Below, in pieces: positions 60,811-64,000 of a stretch of 64,000 nucleotides of DNA. Numbering within the stretch: the stretch's first letter is position 1; the number at the start of each line of letters is the position of its first letter. Made by a program: the position numbers and the translations under genes. Location of the stretch: the NCBI GenBank assembly GCA_037179385.1, contig CM074185.1, positions 54,067,000-54,130,999 of the forward strand, read 5' to 3'. The notes beneath the pieces were generated by a model that searched no databases, was not told the DNA's origin, and worked only from the letters and a program-made list of their open reading frames with translations. Source of the stretch: Holothuria scabra. Taxonomy: Eukaryota; Echinodermata; Holothuroidea; Aspidochirotida; Holothuriidae.

Positions 60811-60811
60811 T

Positions 60812-61262
60812 AACCTCATGATCAGTCGGTTTTCAGCACTAAGGCGGTCACGATCGGAGCCTCGGCACATTACAGCTGCCGTAACAGTTAAATGCTGTAT
60901 AGAACAAGGTGAAGGGGGATTAAAATGTGCAGCCACCGGGTATCCATGGAGATTCTATTTGATGGACCTAAGGTGCTCAGTGACTCGATCCGCGAGGCGG
61001 CGCTTGGTCTCTCCCACATACAACGAGTTACATCTCCCACAAGCTAAAATATAAACTACATTAGAGGAAATGCAGGAGAATCTTTGTTTGACAATAAAGC
61101 TATTGCCGTTGGGGCCTGAAATGTTGACGAGGTCGTGTTTGCCAACAACTGGACATGTATTACACCTCGGACGGTTACATGGAAAGGTACTAGCCGTGTC
61201 GTCGAAAGAAGTTTGTGGGTGGGAAGCCCGAACTAAATGGTTGGCTAAATTTTTTCTCAATT
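60812..61262 (-). pseudogene. Penelope-like element fragment, GIY-YIG domain
   Basis: The minus-strand frame 61260-60955 has NLANHLVRASHPQTSFDD, a Cys cluster (28, 33, 36; PCNRPRCNTC) and FSCISSNVVYILACGRCNSL (62-81), then YVGETKRRLADRVTEHLRSI. After a stop, the same frame continues with GYPVAAHFNPPSPCSIQHLT and DRDRLSAENRLIMR until the MITE at 60810. This is a third Penelope-like family, distinct from the YRDDG and FIDD types. The 5' end abuts a (CAGA)n tract. Confidence 0.85.
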
Positions 61263-61263
61263 T

Positions 61264-61268
61264 TTCTC

Positions 61269-61304
<36 letters not shown>
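61264..61304. repeat. (CAGA)n microsatellite
   Basis: About nine CAGA units adjoining the 5' side of the minus-strand Penelope-like fragment. Confidence 0.95.
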
Positions 61305-61611
61305 GGATCGACAGGTAAGCGTTAAAGACTTTCTAAAAGTCTTCATTTCATCCAAATATCTCCAGCATTGACTAGTTTATTACTGTTTTGAATATCTTTC
61401 ATGAAAACATGAGCTATACCGAAGTGATATCGTCACTTCCGCTATTAGTTCCCATAGCGATGGTTCTACACAAACTTCGATATCATTAGCCGAACGTACT
61501 TAACGCAATTCCTTCAAAAATTATGATTTTCAATTGTATGTATAAAATCACATGTCACAAAGTAAAGCTGAATATTTGTCACAATGGTACTCTTACAACT
61601 TGTGGAACAAT

Positions 61612-62055
61612 CCATTTTACTTATTCCTTTGAAAATCCCTGCAACTGTCGAAAAAAATTAGATTCAGTTAAGGCCTGTATACACAAGCAAAACATTCCCA
61701 AAAACATTTCCAAAACACCCACTGGCAACAAATCCAAAACATACTTGTTTTCGGTTTGTTGCACAGTGTAGACAGGGAATACAGCATTTTTTGAAAATGT
61801 TTTGGAAATGTTGCAAAAGAAATGTCCTGCCAATTCTTTTCAAAACATTCTCAAAACATTTTTAATACGTTTTCAAATTGTTTTTACTCCGTCTACACTG
61901 TGCAACAAACCGAAAACAAGCATGTTTTGGGTTTGTTGCCGGTGAGGTGTTTTGAGAATGTTTTACAAATGTTGCTCGTGTATACAGGACTTGATACTTA
62001 GGCTCCCCGTATAAAGCGATAGGGACTTTCAGAGGCCTAGCCACTACACTTTTAC
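61612..62055. repeat. Copy of the 32.4-kb repeat, interrupted at 61671
   Basis: 61612-61670 and 61992-62055 together match 32380-32508. The inserted 321 bp are the next entry. Confidence 0.65.
61671..61991. mobile_element. 321-bp palindromic MITE with CCTGTATACAC ends
   Basis: The left end AGGCCTGTATACACAAGCAA and right end TGTATACAGGACT are inverted repeats. The interior arms repeat CAAAACATT / AATGTTTTG around two TGCACAGTGTAGAC / GTCTACACTGTGCA blocks. The flanks are TTA (61668-61670) and TGA (61992-61994), suggesting a 3-bp duplication as in Harbinger-like elements. No ORF. Confidence 0.7.
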
Positions 62056-62879
62056 GTGCAAACATATTGCAGGATACGCATCGTTTAAAACGACACACGA
62101 AATGTACCTGTCATTGGCTACAAAATGCAACTTGGACCAAGTAATAATTACCATGTATGTTCTTGGACATATGACACCCCACATCATTGATTTCATTTTT
62201 GAAATGAGATTAAATTCAGTCGGTAAAAATGTTAATGGGTCCATAGTGTATTTCACCCAAAGAAACACAATTCTTTACCTCCCTATACGAGATCTACAAA
62301 ACCGTCTTAAACGTTACAATTCGAAAGTTAATGGAATTTAATCCACCCTAAAGAAAGTTGTAAAAATACTTCGAATACACATAAAACCATATATTGGGTT
62401 CTCATTTATATTGAAGAACCCAATAAACTGAAAAAGTTGAGCCATATGATAAAGCAATAGGGGATTTTGTTCATAAGGAACCAGTGGCCAGTGGATATAG
62501 CTCACTGCCAGTGGCTAAAATGACGTCACCCTTCCGAACTCTATATTATGACATGAAAAGAGGGGATCGTGAGGCATACTGTTTGTTGTCTTTTTCCTTT
62601 CATGCGGGAAAATTCAGTGATCCCAGCTTGGATTTGGATAGTAGCCTGTTTGATTTTTAAATAACCATGAATAACTATCTTTCAAATCATGTGACAACAT
62701 TTTTCACACTTAATTGTATAAAATGTACAAAAGGCAGCCCGTTACAGACAGGTGTGACCTAACATGGCAACATATGTTTCAAGTGGGGCTTCTCACATAG
62801 TTAGTGCCATGAAGAGTCACAAGTGTGATCAGAATTTTCTCCGCACTCTTCAAGGTTAGAAATTGAGCCGTAAAGCCTC
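62056..62879. other. No gene recognised
   Basis: No domain or splice-flanked frame is seen. Confidence 0.35.
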
Positions 62880-62960
62880 ATCTCTCTCTCTATCCATCCG
62901 TCTGTCTCGCCGTCCGTCAATCCGTCTGTCTGTCTATCTGTCTGACTGACTGTATGTCGC
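62880..62960. repeat. (TCTG/TCCG)n microsatellite, imperfect
   Basis: Runs of CTCT, then TCCGTCTGTC / TGTCTATCTG variants. A G14 tract follows at about 62971-62985. Confidence 0.85.
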
Positions 62961-63372
62961 ATGACCGTCACGGGGGGGGGGGGGGGTGCGGAGGGTGCGA
63001 CCCCTCCAGACCCGCCCGCCCCAAAAAATTGGGGGAGGGGCGTCGCCGCCGGGTGTGGAGTATCGCCCGGTGTGGAGATTTCTTTTTAAAACGCGGTCGG
63101 AATTGTGCATGGAACGGCCGAACGGCAATCTCTCCTACGTTTTCACTACTTCTAGACTATCATGTGTATCTCGCAAGTATCTTCGAGACGTCTATCACTT
63201 TTCGCGTCTGTGAATCCAGGGCTGCATTTCCATCAGTCATTCCCACTCATCCTTCCTCCCAGCCTAGGCTTCGAGTTCGAAGCATCGCAGGCCATAACAC
63301 AGTATTATTTCGCTCCAGTTATAGTCAGGTAGAAGCAGTACGGGTTGGCGTCTTACGCCACAGAATCCTTCC

Positions 63373-63450
63373 GACCGCGTGCTTGGTCTAACGGTAAGAG
63401 TATCCGCCTCTCACGCGGAAGGTCCGGGTTCGCTTCCCAGGTCGAGTCAT
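63373..63450 (+). repeat. tRNA-Glu-like SINE head, copy 4, cut by a hAT-like element
   Basis: TTGGTCTAACGGTAAGAG (box A), TCCGC-CTCTCAC-GCGGA (anticodon CTC) and GGGTTCGCTTCC (box B) match the 13.1-kb SINE up to GTCGAGTCAT. There the hAT-like element begins. The SINE body would resume beyond the window. Confidence 0.8.
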
Positions 63451-64000
63451 CAGTGGCGTAGCCAAGCCCCCCCCCATCCGATTTTTTGCCTCCTGATAAA
63501 GTAATTGACAAAAAATAAATAGTTTGAAACGGAAAAGCACTTTGAAGTATTTCATTCAAAAACAAGTAAACCTTGTATGTATTCTGCTTTGAGTTTTCAT
63601 AACGTTTTTCCTTCAAGGAAATAAAAAAAAACAAAACAAAAGAACAAGTAAACAAATAAAATGTGTAACAATTAAGAAAACATGCATGAATGTGTGTAAA
63701 ACACATTATGTGTGCTCGTATGAAATCAAGTAATTACTTCAAAATGATTACTTTCACTAAATTAGATTCGGTATATGATCTGCACTGTATTTTATTGCAG
63801 TACACTTCCGAAGATGAAACGAACGTTTCGACGGCAAACTCGAATTTGACTTGGTTAGGTTAAGACCCTTTCTGCCTTTCGATGGTTGGTTGATTTACTG
63901 AAAAAAGGCAATCATACTCTGGGAACCATTCTTACACGACCATTCCTATACTTTATCATACACGAAATACTGTATGTCTTCAAGGCCCTGTTCTCTCACC
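63451..64000. mobile_element. hAT-like element, left part, running off the window
   Basis: CAGTGGCGTAGCCAAG start at 63451. Then the sequence is collinear with 33326-33500 and 34733-34995 (GCCTCCTGATAAAG, ACTTTGAAGTATTTC, GAAGATGAAACGAACGT, AGGTTAAGACCCTTTCTGCC). It lacks the 1.23-kb MITE, so it records the empty site. The octamer CGAGTCAT (63443-63450) is the expected duplication, to be tested at the right end outside the window. Confidence 0.85.

Overview
This is animal (metazoan) nuclear DNA, most likely from an invertebrate. The evidence is splice-site-bounded coding exons with AATAAA signals, an intact Golgi-type family 31 glycosyltransferase, CR1/L2-like LINE remnants, several Penelope-like (GIY-YIG) retroelements, tRNA-derived SINEs and many non-autonomous DNA transposons. 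There is no operon structure or long prokaryotic ORF. The species cannot be named from the sequence.

Host genes are sparse. (1) 3946-4198 (+) is a terminal coding exon of an unrecognised protein ending in a CaaX-type tetrapeptide, followed by two AATAAA signals. (2) 27432-27586 (+) is a putative last exon of a small secreted peptide with cysteine pattern CC-C-C-CC. (3) 48600-49826 (+) is an intact single-exon beta-1,3-galactosyltransferase-like (GT31) gene, the only clearly complete gene.

Layout. 1-6.4 kb: LINE scraps, a hAT-type MITE, the CaaX exon and a SINE. 6.5-7.5 kb: a ~145-bp satellite carrying direct repeats of nuclear-receptor half-sites. 8-22 kb: hAT-like elements with CAGTGGCGTAGC or CAGGG termini, TA-flanked palindromic MITEs and SINE copies. 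23.1-25.6 kb: an element with perfect 24-bp inverted ends, enclosing an array of repeats whose head matches the 5' end of U2 snRNA on the minus strand. 26-33 kb: MITEs, the peptide exon, a LINE broken by later insertions and a palindromic minisatellite. 33.3-38.0 kb: hAT-like elements nested within one another. 41-44 kb: two TTAA-flanked elements, one with piggyBac-like ends. 44.4-61.3 kb: a cluster of Penelope-like elements of at least three types, mostly next to long (TA)n tracts, with the glycosyltransferase gene inside the cluster. 61.3-64 kb: another MITE, microsatellites, and a SINE head interrupted by a second copy of the outer hAT-like element.

Several insertions can be checked inside the window because a paralogous empty site is also present. 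This fixes target-site duplications for four elements: TA at 33502-34730, AA at 45314-45539, TTAA at 41286-42775, and an approximate 8-bp duplication at 33326-37954. All family calls are from sequence recognition without database searches.
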